From the NCBI GenBank assembly GCA_030040475.1, contig JASHTQ010000157.1, positions 1 through 11,394 of the forward strand: a stretch of 11,394 nt of DNA. The letters are read 5' to 3'. The notes under the pieces are model-generated. The model made no database searches. It was not told where the DNA came from and saw only the letters and a list, made by a program, of their open reading frames with translations. Both the position numbers and the translations under genes were made by a program. The stretch is from Streptosporangiaceae bacterium. Its GTDB lineage: Bacteria; Actinomycetota; Actinomycetes; Streptosporangiales; Streptosporangiaceae. Shown piece after piece: positions 1 through 6,107 of the stretch; the first letter of the stretch is position 1; the number at the start of each line of letters is the position of its first letter.

Positions 1-2
1 CT

Positions 3-50
3 GTTCGCAAGACTGTGCGAAACATTTCTGACCTACTGGCCAAGCGCTAA
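3..50 (+). CDS. Possible 3' end of an upstream gene (last 15 codons)
   Basis: The frame starting at position 3 reads VRKTVRNISDLLAKR and stops at TAA (48-50). The residues look like a plausible basic, helical protein C-terminus, with a faint resemblance to the KTVRN-type end of a LuxR helix-turn-helix. There is too little sequence to name a family. The same bases contain a 6-bp inverted repeat (TTCGCA at 4-9, TGCGAA at 16-21) that could equally be regulatory. Frame 1 is also open here, so the assignment is weak. Confidence 0.2.
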   Translation, partial: VRKTVRNISDLLAKR

Positions 51-354
51 TGCGACTCGCAGGCGCAGGAAGCGTCGATCAGTCGTGGCGATTCCCGGCT
101 CGGCCTTGGCAGTGGTAGGCGCCACAGTCATCGGGTGGGACCTGCTCGTCGGCGCGCGGCGGCTTCCCCATCTCACGTCGGTTGACCTGAGTCTGACAAC
201 TGGCGGAATCCTGGTTGTGATTGGCATTGACGGCGGCCTGCGGCCTGGGCGGGAGGCTGGGGGCGAGTGTGACTTGAGGGGTGAGTGGGATATTTGTGAG
301 CGATGGGAGCGGCTGGCCTCAGACCTGGACAGAGTTTGGGGGCGGCGCTTACTA
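51..354. other. Upstream region without a supportable gene
   Basis: About 300 bases precede the Rieske promoter. One plus-strand frame is open through the whole stretch and encodes a hydrophobic run (VAIPGSALAVVGATVIGWDL, starting from the GTG at 85). That frame continues deep into the Rieske gene in the wrong phase and has no convincing ribosome binding site, so I do not call it a gene. No strong hairpin or repeat was seen. The stretch may hold the leader or distal control region of the Rieske operon. Confidence 0.4.
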
Positions 355-374
355 TTGACTGTATGGTCAGTCAA
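355..374. promoter_or_regulatory. Palindromic operator 1 (TetR-type) over the Rieske promoter
   Basis: The sequence TTGACTGTATGGTCAGTCAA has perfect 7-bp arms (TTGACTG / CAGTCAA) around a 6-bp non-palindromic centre. Its first six bases form a consensus-like -35 box (TTGACT); a weak -10 candidate, TAGGTA, lies at 380-385. A bound repressor would cover the -35 and spacer. The same element recurs at 3376-3395. Arm length and symmetry are typical of TetR-family operators; the regulator is inferred, not seen. Confidence 0.7.
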
Positions 375-395
375 AGTTTTAGGTACAGGGATGAG

Positions 396-1559
396 TTGGC
401 CCCGCTTGATCGCGCGGGGGTGGAGGACGCGCTGCGGACGTTCGGGCAGAGCCGGATGCTGCCGCGCGAGGCGTACGTCGACCCCGCGGTGTTCGAGTGG
501 GAGCAGCGGCACTTCTTCGGCTGCGGCTGGATCTGCGTGGCGCGCAGCGATCAGCTGGCGGAGCCCGGCGACCAGCGGGCCGATGCCACCGGGACGGGGA
601 GCGTGCTGCTGGTGCGCGGCGAGGACGGCGAGCTGCGCGCGTTCGCGAACACCTGCCGGCACCGCGGGCACGAGTTGCTGCCGTGCGGCGAGGGCACGCG
701 GCAGAAGATGATCATCTGCCCGTATCACGCCTGGACGTACTCGCTGGACGGCGACCTGCGGGCCGCCGCCACCTTCAGGAAGGTGCCGGGCTTCGACTTC
801 GACGACTGGGGGCTGCGGCGGCTGCCCGCGGTCGAGTGGCACGGCCTGATCTTCGTGGACACCTCGGGCGGCGCGGCCGGATCGCTGGCCGACACCCTGG
901 GCAAACTCGACGATCTCGTCGCGCCGTACGAGCCGGAGCGGCTGGTGACCGCCGGGGTGCACAGCTACGACTCGGCGGCGAACTGGAAGATTCTCACCGA
1001 GAACTACCACGAGTGCTACCACTGCCCGTCCATCCACCCCGAGCTGTGCCGGGTCACCCCGCCGCGCAGCGGCGAGAACTACCACGAGGACGGCGCTTGG
1101 ATCGGCGGCTGGATGGAGCTGCGCGACGGCATGGACACGATGTCACTGGACGGCACCAGCCACGGGGTCCCGCTGCGCGGCCTGGACTCCCGCGGGCTAC
1201 GGACCGTGATCTACGTCAACATCTTCCCGAACATCCTGCTGAGCCTGCACCCGGACTACGTGATGACGCACCGGCTGGTGCCGGTCGCCGCGGATCGTAC
1301 GCTGGTCGAGTGCACCTGGGCGTTCGCGCCCGAGGCCGTGGCGCGGCCGGACTTCGACCCCGGGTACGCGGTGGAGTTCTGGGACATCACCAACCGCCAG
1401 GACTGGGCGGCGTGCGAATCGGTGCAGCGCGGGCTTGCCTCGCCGCACGCGCTGCCCGGGCCGCTGGCGCCGAACGAGGACGCGGTGTACTCCTTCGTCA
1501 CCACGATCGCGCGGGGTTACCTCGGCCAGCCGGTGTGGGGTGTGGCTCCGGTAGCGTAG
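396..1559 (+). CDS. Rieske-type oxygenase alpha subunit, CntA/GbcA-like
   Basis: This is the terminal oxygenase of a Rieske non-heme-iron system (387 aa from the chosen start), cytoplasmic, needing a separate NAD(P)H reductase that is not in the window. The [2Fe-2S] ligands are Cys87, His89, Cys108 and His111 (CRH, then CPYH). The catalytic domain has NWKILTENYHECYHCPSIHP with iron ligands His209 and His214 and probable Asp336 in RQDW. The bridging position three residues before His209 is Glu206 rather than Asp, as in the carnitine oxygenase CntA. This suggests a quaternary or N-methylated amine substrate rather than an arene. Start: ATG 363 lies inside the operator and has no Shine-Dalgarno sequence. 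TTG 396 has AGGG five bases upstream and gives the expected N-terminus (APLDRAG). ATG 363 and GTG 420 remain possible. The next gene starts five bases downstream. Confidence 0.9.
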   Translation: MAPLDRAGVEDALRTFGQSRMLPREAYVDPAVFEWEQRHFFGCGWICVARSDQLAEPGDQRADATGTGSVLLVRGEDGELRAFANTCRHRGHELLPCGEGTRQKMIICPYHAWTYSLDGDLRAAATFRKVPGFDFDDWGLRRLPAVEWHGLIFVDTSGGAAGSLADTLGKLDDLVAPYEPERLVTAGVHSYDSAANWKILTENYHECYHCPSIHPELCRVTPPRSGENYHEDGAWIGGWMELRDGMDTMSLDGTSHGVPLRGLDSRGLRTVIYVNIFPNILLSLHPDYVMTHRLVPVAADRTLVECTWAFAPEAVARPDFDPGYAVEFWDITNRQDWAACESVQRGLASPHALPGPLAPNEDAVYSFVTTIARGYLGQPVWGVAPVA

Positions 1560-1564
1560 GCGGC

Positions 1565-2074
1565 GTGACAGTTCTCGACATCCCGGTGAAGACCCTGACC
1601 GGGCAGGACGCCTCGCTCGCCTCGCTCGATTCGGTCGCGGGCAAGACGCTGCTGGTGGTGAACGTGGCCTCCAAGTGCGGGCTCACGCCGCAGTACGCCG
1701 CGCTGGAGAAGCTGCAGGAGCAGTACGGTTCCCGCGGCTTCGCGGTGGTCGGGTTCCCGTGCAACCAGTTCGGCGGGCAGGAGCCGGGCACGGCGGAGGA
1801 GATCGCGGAGTTCTGCTCGGCGACCTACGGGGTCAGCTTCCCGATGTTCGAGAAGATCGAGGTGAACGGACCCGGGCGGCACCCGATCTACGCGGAGCTG
1901 ACCGCGACGCCGGATGCGGCCGGCCAGGCAGGGGACGTTCAGTGGAACTTCGAGAAGTTCGTGCTGCGGCCGGACGGGAGCGTGGCGGCCCGGTTCCGGC
2001 CGCGCACCACGCCGGACGATCCCGCGGTGATCTCGGTCATCGAGCAGAACCTGCCCGGTCAGTACCTCGGCTGA
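1565..2074 (+). CDS. Glutathione peroxidase family protein (thiol peroxidase, Cys type)
   Basis: A 169-residue cytosolic peroxidase that reduces hydrogen peroxide and organic hydroperoxides. The GPX tetrad is visible: Cys38 in NVASKCGLTPQY, Gln72 in GFPCNQFGGQEPGT, and Trp127-Asn128 in QWNFEKF. Cys replaces selenocysteine. Cys84 in FCSATYGVSFP sits where thioredoxin-dependent members carry the resolving cysteine. Since actinobacteria generally lack glutathione, thioredoxin is the likelier reductant (family knowledge). The GTG start lies five bases after the Rieske stop, so translation is probably coupled; an upstream ribosome binding site is poor. Its job here may be to remove peroxide from uncoupled Rieske turnover or from the neighbouring flavin oxidoreductase; that role is inferred. 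Confidence 0.93.
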   Translation: MTVLDIPVKTLTGQDASLASLDSVAGKTLLVVNVASKCGLTPQYAALEKLQEQYGSRGFAVVGFPCNQFGGQEPGTAEEIAEFCSATYGVSFPMFEKIEVNGPGRHPIYAELTATPDAAGQAGDVQWNFEKFVLRPDGSVAARFRPRTTPDDPAVISVIEQNLPGQYLG

Positions 2075-2095
2075 GGCGTCGGGGGTGCCCTTTGG

Positions 2096-2151
2096 GGAAT
2101 GAAACCCCGGATTCACTACCTCCTGGGGTGCTGAAACCCCGGTTTCATTCC
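2096..2151. terminator. Inverted and direct repeat block between convergent genes; probable bidirectional terminator
   Basis: A perfect 11-bp inverted repeat, GGAATGAAACC (2096-2106) and GGTTTCATTCC (2141-2151), brackets a 34-base loop. The block also holds a 13-of-14 direct repeat, GAAACCCCGGATTC (2101-2114) and GAAACCCCGGTTTC (2133-2146), the second copy itself a 6-bp palindrome. Smaller stems (GGGGT 2125-2129 with ACCCC 2136-2140) can also form. It lies between the ends of two convergent genes, so termination in both directions is the simplest role. No T-tract is present. Confidence 0.55.
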
Positions 2152-2178
2152 GCTCGTGCGACCGGCGCTCGGGGCGGG

Positions 2179-3345
2179 CTAGGCGAGGGTGGCGGGGCGC
2201 CGCTTGGTCATCTGGGTGGCGATGATCATGCGCTGGATCTCGCTCGTGCCCTCCCAGATCCGCTCGACGCGCAGCTCGCGGTAGAAGCGCTCGGCAACGT
2301 TCTCGCGCATGTAGCCCCGGCCGCCGAAGACCTGGACCGCGCGGTCGGCGACCCGGCCGGCCATCTCCGAGCAGTACAGCTTTGCCATCGAGCACTGCGC
2401 GTGGGATACCTTCACGTCGGTACCCCGGTCGATCCCCCGGGCCGTCTCGTAGGCCATGGACCTCGCCGCGAACAGTTCGGTGAGGCTGTCCGCGAGCATG
2501 CCGGCCACCAGGCCTGCCTCGGCGATCGGGCGGCCGCCGGAGCGCCGCGCGGCGGCGAACGCGGTCATCTCGTCGGTCAGCCGGCCGGCCGCGCCGAGGC
2601 AGCGCGCGGCCACCATCAGCCGCTCGAACCTGAACCACTCATACGCGAACGCCATCCCGTCGCCCTCGGCGCCGACCAGGTTCGCCGCCGGCACGCGGAC
2701 GCCGGAGAACGCCACTATCGGATGGTGGTGGCTGATCGTGTGCGAGTAGGCGGGGGTGCGGACCACGTGCACGCCGGGGCTCGGCAGGTCGACGAGGAAC
2801 ATCGCGTGCTCGCCGTCATGCGAGCCGCCGGCCAGCTTGGCCTGGAAGAAGGCGAAGTCGGCGCTGTTGTACGAGGTGACGTGCCATTTGACGCCGTTGA
2901 GGAGGTAGCTGTCGCCGTCACGGGCGGCGGTCGCCTCGATCGCGTCCACGTCGGTGCCCGCGCCCTCCTCGGTGATCGCGTAGCACTCCTCGCGGTCGCC
3001 GCTGATTGCCGGCAGCACGTACCGCTCGAGCTGGTCCGCGGTGGCCACCTCGGGCAGCCAGGAGGGCGGGGTAGCGGCCACCCAGCCGAGCGCGTTCGTC
3101 ACGCTGCCCATCTGCTCCTGTACCAGCACCTGCTGCAGGGTCGTGCAGCCGCCGCCGCCCAGTTCGGCGGGCATGTTCGTGGCGGCAAGGCCGAGCTCGC
3201 GGGCGCGCTTGGCGTGCCCGGCGGTCACGTCGGCGGGCAGCTCGGCGCCGGATGCCTCGGCCTGCTCCTCGAACGGGATCAGCTCGGCGGCGAAGCCGCG
3301 CGCCCGTGCCTGGATCTCCAGATCCTCCTGTGACAACCCGTACAT
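2179..3345 (-). CDS. Acyl-CoA dehydrogenase
   Basis: A 388-aa flavoenzyme of normal family length that introduces an alpha,beta double bond into an acyl-CoA and passes electrons to ETF. Visible hallmarks are the flavin/substrate loop CYAITEEGAGTDVDAI, the WHVTS segment, the C-terminal VFGGRGYMREN, and IWEGTSEIQRMII. Glu365 in the last motif is at the usual catalytic-base position of medium-chain-type enzymes. The substrate cannot be read from sequence. The ATG start is preceded by GGAGG (minus strand, 3360-3356) with ten bases between. The gene is transcribed away from the FAD oxidoreductase operon, and operator 2 sits in the shared promoter region, so both are probably co-regulated. A -10-like TACTTA is at 3375-3370; its -35 is unclear. 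Confidence 0.93.
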   Translation of the reverse strand: MYGLSQEDLEIQARARGFAAELIPFEEQAEASGAELPADVTAGHAKRARELGLAATNMPAELGGGGCTTLQQVLVQEQMGSVTNALGWVAATPPSWLPEVATADQLERYVLPAISGDREECYAITEEGAGTDVDAIEATAARDGDSYLLNGVKWHVTSYNSADFAFFQAKLAGGSHDGEHAMFLVDLPSPGVHVVRTPAYSHTISHHHPIVAFSGVRVPAANLVGAEGDGMAFAYEWFRFERLMVAARCLGAAGRLTDEMTAFAAARRSGGRPIAEAGLVAGMLADSLTELFAARSMAYETARGIDRGTDVKVSHAQCSMAKLYCSEMAGRVADRAVQVFGGRGYMRENVAERFYRELRVERIWEGTSEIQRMIIATQMTKRRPATLA

Positions 3346-3375
3346 CCGCGCTGGACCTCCGGCTCGGGGTAAGTA

Positions 3376-3395
3376 TTGACTGAATGTTCAGTCTA
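3376..3395. promoter_or_regulatory. Palindromic operator 2 (TetR-type) in the divergent promoter
   Basis: TTGACTGAATGTTCAGTCTA matches operator 1 at 17 of 20 positions with identical arm spacing; its inner part (TGACTGAA-TG-TTCAGTC) is more symmetric. It lies between the divergent acyl-CoA dehydrogenase and FAD oxidoreductase genes and overlaps the -35 box of the plus-strand promoter. One repressor could therefore control both directions. Confidence 0.72.
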
Positions 3396-3404
3396 TGCCA
3401 GCAT
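3376..3404 (+). promoter_or_regulatory. Promoter of the oxidoreductase-cupin-acdS operon
   Basis: A -35 box TTGACT (3376-3381) is followed, after 17 bases, by a weak -10 box CAGCAT (3399-3404), which has the A and T of the xAxxxT pattern. The GTG at 3412 begins seven bases further on, where transcription should start, which suggests a leaderless mRNA. The geometry resembles that at 6073-6108 and 8834-8869. Confidence 0.45.
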
Positions 3405-3411
3405 CGGTGCT

Positions 3412-4674
3412 GTGCCAACGGGAGGATCTGGGCCAGCGCGAGGATCTGGGCCAATGCGAGGATCAGGGCCGGCGGGCGGAACTGGGCCGGCGGGCGGAAC
3501 TGCTGACGCCGTCGTGGTGGGCGGCGGGACGGTGGGTGCCTGGTGCGCCTACTTCCTGCGCCGGGCCGGGCTTGACCACGTGGTCCTGGTGGAGAAGGGG
3601 GCGCTCGGCCAGGGCGCGAGCAGCCGCGCGGCCGGCATCGTCCGCACCCAGGGCGGGACCGAGGAGGCGGTGCGGCTCGGCATCTGGTCGCGCGAGTTCT
3701 ACCTGGGCCAGCGGGACGAGATCGGCACCGACTCGGGCTTCGTCGAGCAGGGTTACCTTCTGCCCTGCTTCACCGAGGCGGACGTGGCGGCGGCCCGCGA
3801 GCGGATGGCCATGCAGTCCGCGCTCGGCGTCCCCGTGCACTGGCTCGGCCCGGACGAGGTGGACTCGATCAACCCGACGCTGGCGCCCGGGCTGACCCTC
3901 GGCGGCACCTTCTGCGCCGTGGACGGGTACATCACGCCGCCCCGCAACGTGGCCGCCTACACGGTCGCGCTGATCCGGGCCGGCGTCGAGATCGCCGAAC
4001 ACGTGGAGTTCACCGGCCTGGCCCGCAACCGCGGCGCCGTGTGCGGGGTGCAGACGAGCCAGGGCCGGATCGACGCGGGCCTGATCGTGCTGACCGGCGG
4101 GCCGAAGCTCGCCGCGGTCGGCCGGGCGGCGGGCATCCGCATCCCGGCGGGCGGGGCCAGGCACCAGGTCGCCGTGACCGAGCGGCATCCCGACCTCGCG
4201 CCGTTCCGGGTGCCGATGGTCTTCGACCTGGCCGCGGGCCTGTACTGGCGGCCGGAAGAGGGCGGCCTGCTGTTCGGGATGAGCAACCCCGAGGAACTGC
4301 CCGGCGACAACCGCGAGGTCGACGAGGGCTACCTGGCGCTGATGCGGGAGCGGCTGGCCGCGCTGGTCCCGGTCACCGCCCGGCTCGGGCTGCGCAGGAT
4401 CTGGGCGGCGACGATCGACTACACCCCCGACCATCTGCCGATCATCGGCCGCGCGCCCGGGCTCGAGGGCGTCACCGTGGCCAGCGCCGCCGGGGCCGGC
4501 ATGATGTGGGGCCCCGCCGTGGCGCGGGCCGCGGCGGACGTCGCGCTGACCGGCTCGTCGGAGGTGGTCGACGTCTCCGTGCTCGGCCTTGACCGTTTCG
4601 ACGAGGCCGGGCACAGCCGCCTGGCCACCGATCCCATCGCCCTACCGTTCCCGGAAAGGATCCCCTCGCCATGA
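3412..4674 (+). CDS. FAD-dependent oxidoreductase, DAO (glycine/sarcosine oxidase-like) family
   Basis: A 420-aa flavoprotein of the amine/amino-acid oxidase superfamily that oxidises a C-N bond, giving an imine with peroxide or a reduced carrier. The dinucleotide fold is clear: DAVVVGGGTVGAWCAYFLRRAG with GGGTVG at 37-42 and the ribose-binding acid Glu61 in VLVEKG, then ASSRAAGIVRTQGG. The C-terminal FAD motif is YTPDHLPIIGRAPGL, then ASAAGAGMMWGPAVA. The cysteine that anchors FAD in monomeric sarcosine oxidase has no equivalent near YTPD, so flavin is probably non-covalent. Secondary or tertiary amino acids are likely substrates, but this is inference. The N-terminus is odd: an 18-bp tandem repeat encodes Gly/Pro-rich GSGPAR-like units before the fold. 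Start is uncertain: GTG 3412 (leaderless), or ATG 3454 with GAGGA upstream; TTG 3376 is inside the operator. It overlaps the cupin gene by four bases. Confidence 0.88.
   Translation: MPTGGSGPARGSGPMRGSGPAGGTGPAGGTADAVVVGGGTVGAWCAYFLRRAGLDHVVLVEKGALGQGASSRAAGIVRTQGGTEEAVRLGIWSREFYLGQRDEIGTDSGFVEQGYLLPCFTEADVAAARERMAMQSALGVPVHWLGPDEVDSINPTLAPGLTLGGTFCAVDGYITPPRNVAAYTVALIRAGVEIAEHVEFTGLARNRGAVCGVQTSQGRIDAGLIVLTGGPKLAAVGRAAGIRIPAGGARHQVAVTERHPDLAPFRVPMVFDLAAGLYWRPEEGGLLFGMSNPEELPGDNREVDEGYLALMRERLAALVPVTARLGLRRIWAATIDYTPDHLPIIGRAPGLEGVTVASAAGAGMMWGPAVARAAADVALTGSSEVVDVSVLGLDRFDEAGHSRLATDPIALPFPERIPSP
3415..3501 (+). repeat. 18-bp tandem repeat at the 5' end of the FAD oxidoreductase gene
   Basis: Four complete 18-bp units start at 3424, 3442, 3460 and 3478, with partial units on each side. 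The consensus is close to GGATCTGGGCCAGCGCGA, and units 1 and 2 differ at only two bases. In frame they encode GSGPAR, GSGPMR, GSGPAG and GTGPAG. The unit is a multiple of three with no stop, so copy number can change without breaking the frame. The first copies carry a Shine-Dalgarno-like GAGGA, one of which precedes ATG 3454. Confidence 0.85.
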
Positions 4675-5015
4675 TCACCGTCACCCCGTTCCTCGCCGCC
4701 GCAGCCGACGCGAAGCTCGAGGACTGGGGCCCGCTCGAGGAGGCCACAGGCGAGGTCATGCACACGTCGGGGATCACGATGTGGTCCGGCGAGGACGGCC
4801 AGGAAGCCGGCGTCTGGGAGTGCACGCCCGGACCGTCCCGGTGGAGCCTGGAGACCAACGAGCTCGTGCACATCGTGTCGGGCCGGATGACGGTGACGCC
4901 GGACGGCGGCGAGCCGACCGATATCGGCCCGGGGGACGCCGCCGTGTTCCCGCGCGGCTGGACCGGGACCTGGCAGATCCACGAGACTATCCGGAAGGTG
5001 TACGCGATCTTCTAG
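4671..5015 (+). CDS. Cupin domain protein, DUF861/Cupin_3 type
   Basis: A 114-residue single-domain cupin. The barrel signature runs from GVWECTPGPSRWSLETNELVH to VSGRMTVTPDGG, then IGPGDAAVFPRGWTGTW, and ends in the family-typical IRKVYAIF. The first cupin motif has Glu64 and His67, so any metal site is incomplete compared with classic dioxygenase cupins. Similar small cupins are often encoded beside FAD amine or amino-acid oxidoreductases, with no settled function. Its start overlaps the upstream stop as ATGA, and GGAAAGG lies upstream, so it is translationally coupled. It could be an accessory or substrate-handling protein, or a ureidoglycine aminohydrolase-like enzyme; sequence alone does not decide. 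Confidence 0.88.
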   Translation: MITVTPFLAAAADAKLEDWGPLEEATGEVMHTSGITMWSGEDGQEAGVWECTPGPSRWSLETNELVHIVSGRMTVTPDGGEPTDIGPGDAAVFPRGWTGTWQIHETIRKVYAIF

Positions 5016-5027
5016 GCGGTGACGCTC

Positions 5028-6035
5028 GTGTCCCTCGCTGACTTCCCGAGGTACCCGCTGCTGTTCGGGCCGAGCCCGGTCCACCCGCTGGAGCGGCTGA
5101 CCGCCCACCTGGGCGGCGCCGCGATCTGGGCCAAGCGGGAGGACTGCAACTCGGGGCTGGCCTACGGCGGGAACAAGACCCGCAAGCTGGAGTACCTGGT
5201 GCCCGACGCGCTGGCGCAGGGCGCGGACACGCTGGTCTCGATCGGCGGGGTGCAGTCCAACCACACCCGCCAGGTGGCCGCGGTGGCGGCCAGGCTGGGC
5301 CTGAAGGCCAGGCTGGTCCAGGAGAACTGGGTCAACTGGCCGGACTCGGTTAACGACCGGGTCGGCAACATCCTGCTGTCCCGGATCATGGGTGCCGACG
5401 TGCGGCTGGTCGACGAGGGCTTCGGCATCGGCATCAAGAGCAGCTGGGAGCAGGCGCTCGAGGAGGTCAGGACGGCCGGCGGCAGGCCGTACGCCATCCC
5501 GGCAGGCGCATCCGATCACCGCCTCGGCGGGCTGGGCTTCGCGAACTGGGCGCAGGAGGTCCGGCAGCAGGAGGCCGAGCTGGGCGTCTTCTTCGACACG
5601 ATCATCGTGTGCAGTGTCACCGGCTCCACCCATGCGGGCATGATCGCCGGCTTCGCGGGCCAGGACCGCCGCAGGCGGGTGATCGGCATCGACGCGTCGG
5701 CCAAGATCGAGGAGACCAGGGCACAGGTCGAGAAGATCGCCAGGAACACCGCCGAGCTGATCGGCCTGGGCAGGGAGCTGCGGGACGACGAGATCACGGT
5801 GCTCGAGGGGTGGGCGGGCGACTACTACGGCATCCCGGTGGCGTCCACGCTCGAGGCGATCCGGCTGACCGGCCGGCTCGAGGGCATGATCATCGACCCG
5901 GTCTACGAGGGCAAGTCGATGGCCGGGCTGATCGACCTCGTCGGCGGCGGCGAGATCGGCAAGGACTCCACCGTCCTGTACGCCCACCTCGGCGGGCAGC
6001 CCGCCCTCAACGCCTACAGCGCCCTGTTCCGCTGA
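5028..6035 (+). CDS. acdS: 1-aminocyclopropane-1-carboxylate (ACC) deaminase
   Basis: A PLP enzyme that opens ACC to 2-oxobutyrate and ammonia (335 aa; Pseudomonas AcdS is 338). The sequence tracks recognised AcdS closely: [70 protein letters not shown] and [18 protein letters not shown]. Lys50 binds PLP and Ser77 is the conserved active-site serine. Tyr293, Glu294 (DPVYEGKSM) and Leu321 (AHLGG) occupy the positions of Pseudomonas Tyr294, Glu295 and Leu322. Glu and Leu there separate ACC deaminases from D-cysteine desulfhydrases. GTG 5028 was preferred over GTG 5019 because AGGCGG lies eight bases before it and the N-terminus [11 protein letters not shown] aligns end to end with the known enzyme. 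It is the third gene of the oxidoreductase-cupin operon, twelve bases after the cupin stop. No Lrp-type acdR is next to it, unlike proteobacterial loci. Confidence 0.94.
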   Translation: MSLADFPRYPLLFGPSPVHPLERLTAHLGGAAIWAKREDCNSGLAYGGNKTRKLEYLVPDALAQGADTLVSIGGVQSNHTRQVAAVAARLGLKARLVQENWVNWPDSVNDRVGNILLSRIMGADVRLVDEGFGIGIKSSWEQALEEVRTAGGRPYAIPAGASDHRLGGLGFANWAQEVRQQEAELGVFFDTIIVCSVTGSTHAGMIAGFAGQDRRRRVIGIDASAKIEETRAQVEKIARNTAELIGLGRELRDDEITVLEGWAGDYYGIPVASTLEAIRLTGRLEGMIIDPVYEGKSMAGLIDLVGGGEIGKDSTVLYAHLGGQPALNAYSALFR

Positions 6036-6072
6036 GGGGCGATCGGATGGCGAGACGGGACGACCGCGGGCA

Positions 6073-6101
6073 TTGACCAGGCACGGGCGATAGGCCACGC
6101 T
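6073..6101 (+). promoter_or_regulatory. Putative promoter of the ArsR-type regulator
   Basis: In the 72-base gap after acdS, TTGACC (6073-6078) and CACGCT (6096-6101) lie 17 bases apart. The ATG at 6108 follows six bases after the -10 box and has little Shine-Dalgarno sequence (only GGCGGC adjacent), which suggests a leaderless transcript. The gene can therefore be expressed separately from the acdS operon. No copy of the TTGACTG palindrome is present here. Confidence 0.35.
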
Positions 6102-6107
6102 GGCGGC

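Noticed and set aside
85..711. Plus-strand open frame with a hydrophobic N-terminal run
   Set aside because: It runs 300 bases into the Rieske gene in the wrong frame, has no ribosome binding site, and its later part is Arg/Ala-rich shadow sequence.
33..1085. Long minus-strand open frame opposite the Rieske gene
   Set aside because: High-GC antisense shadow with Arg/Pro/His-rich composition and no domain; the Rieske motifs are on the plus strand.
497..1564. 5' part of the open frame that contains the peroxidase
   Set aside because: Only the part from GTG 1565 encodes a recognised protein; the upstream extension overlaps the Rieske gene out of frame.
1675..3333. 552-codon plus-strand open frame opposite the acyl-CoA dehydrogenase
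   Set aside because: Shadow of the minus-strand gene, low-complexity Arg/Gly/Ala/His composition, no domain.
5019..5021. GTG 5019 as the acdS start
   Set aside because: It has no ribosome binding site at a usable distance, while GTG 5028 has AGGCGG eight bases upstream and matches the known AcdS N-terminus; it cannot be fully excluded.
5028..6035. D-cysteine desulfhydrase as an alternative identity for the acdS product
   Set aside because: Glu294 and Leu321 and near-continuous similarity to known ACC deaminase motifs favour AcdS.
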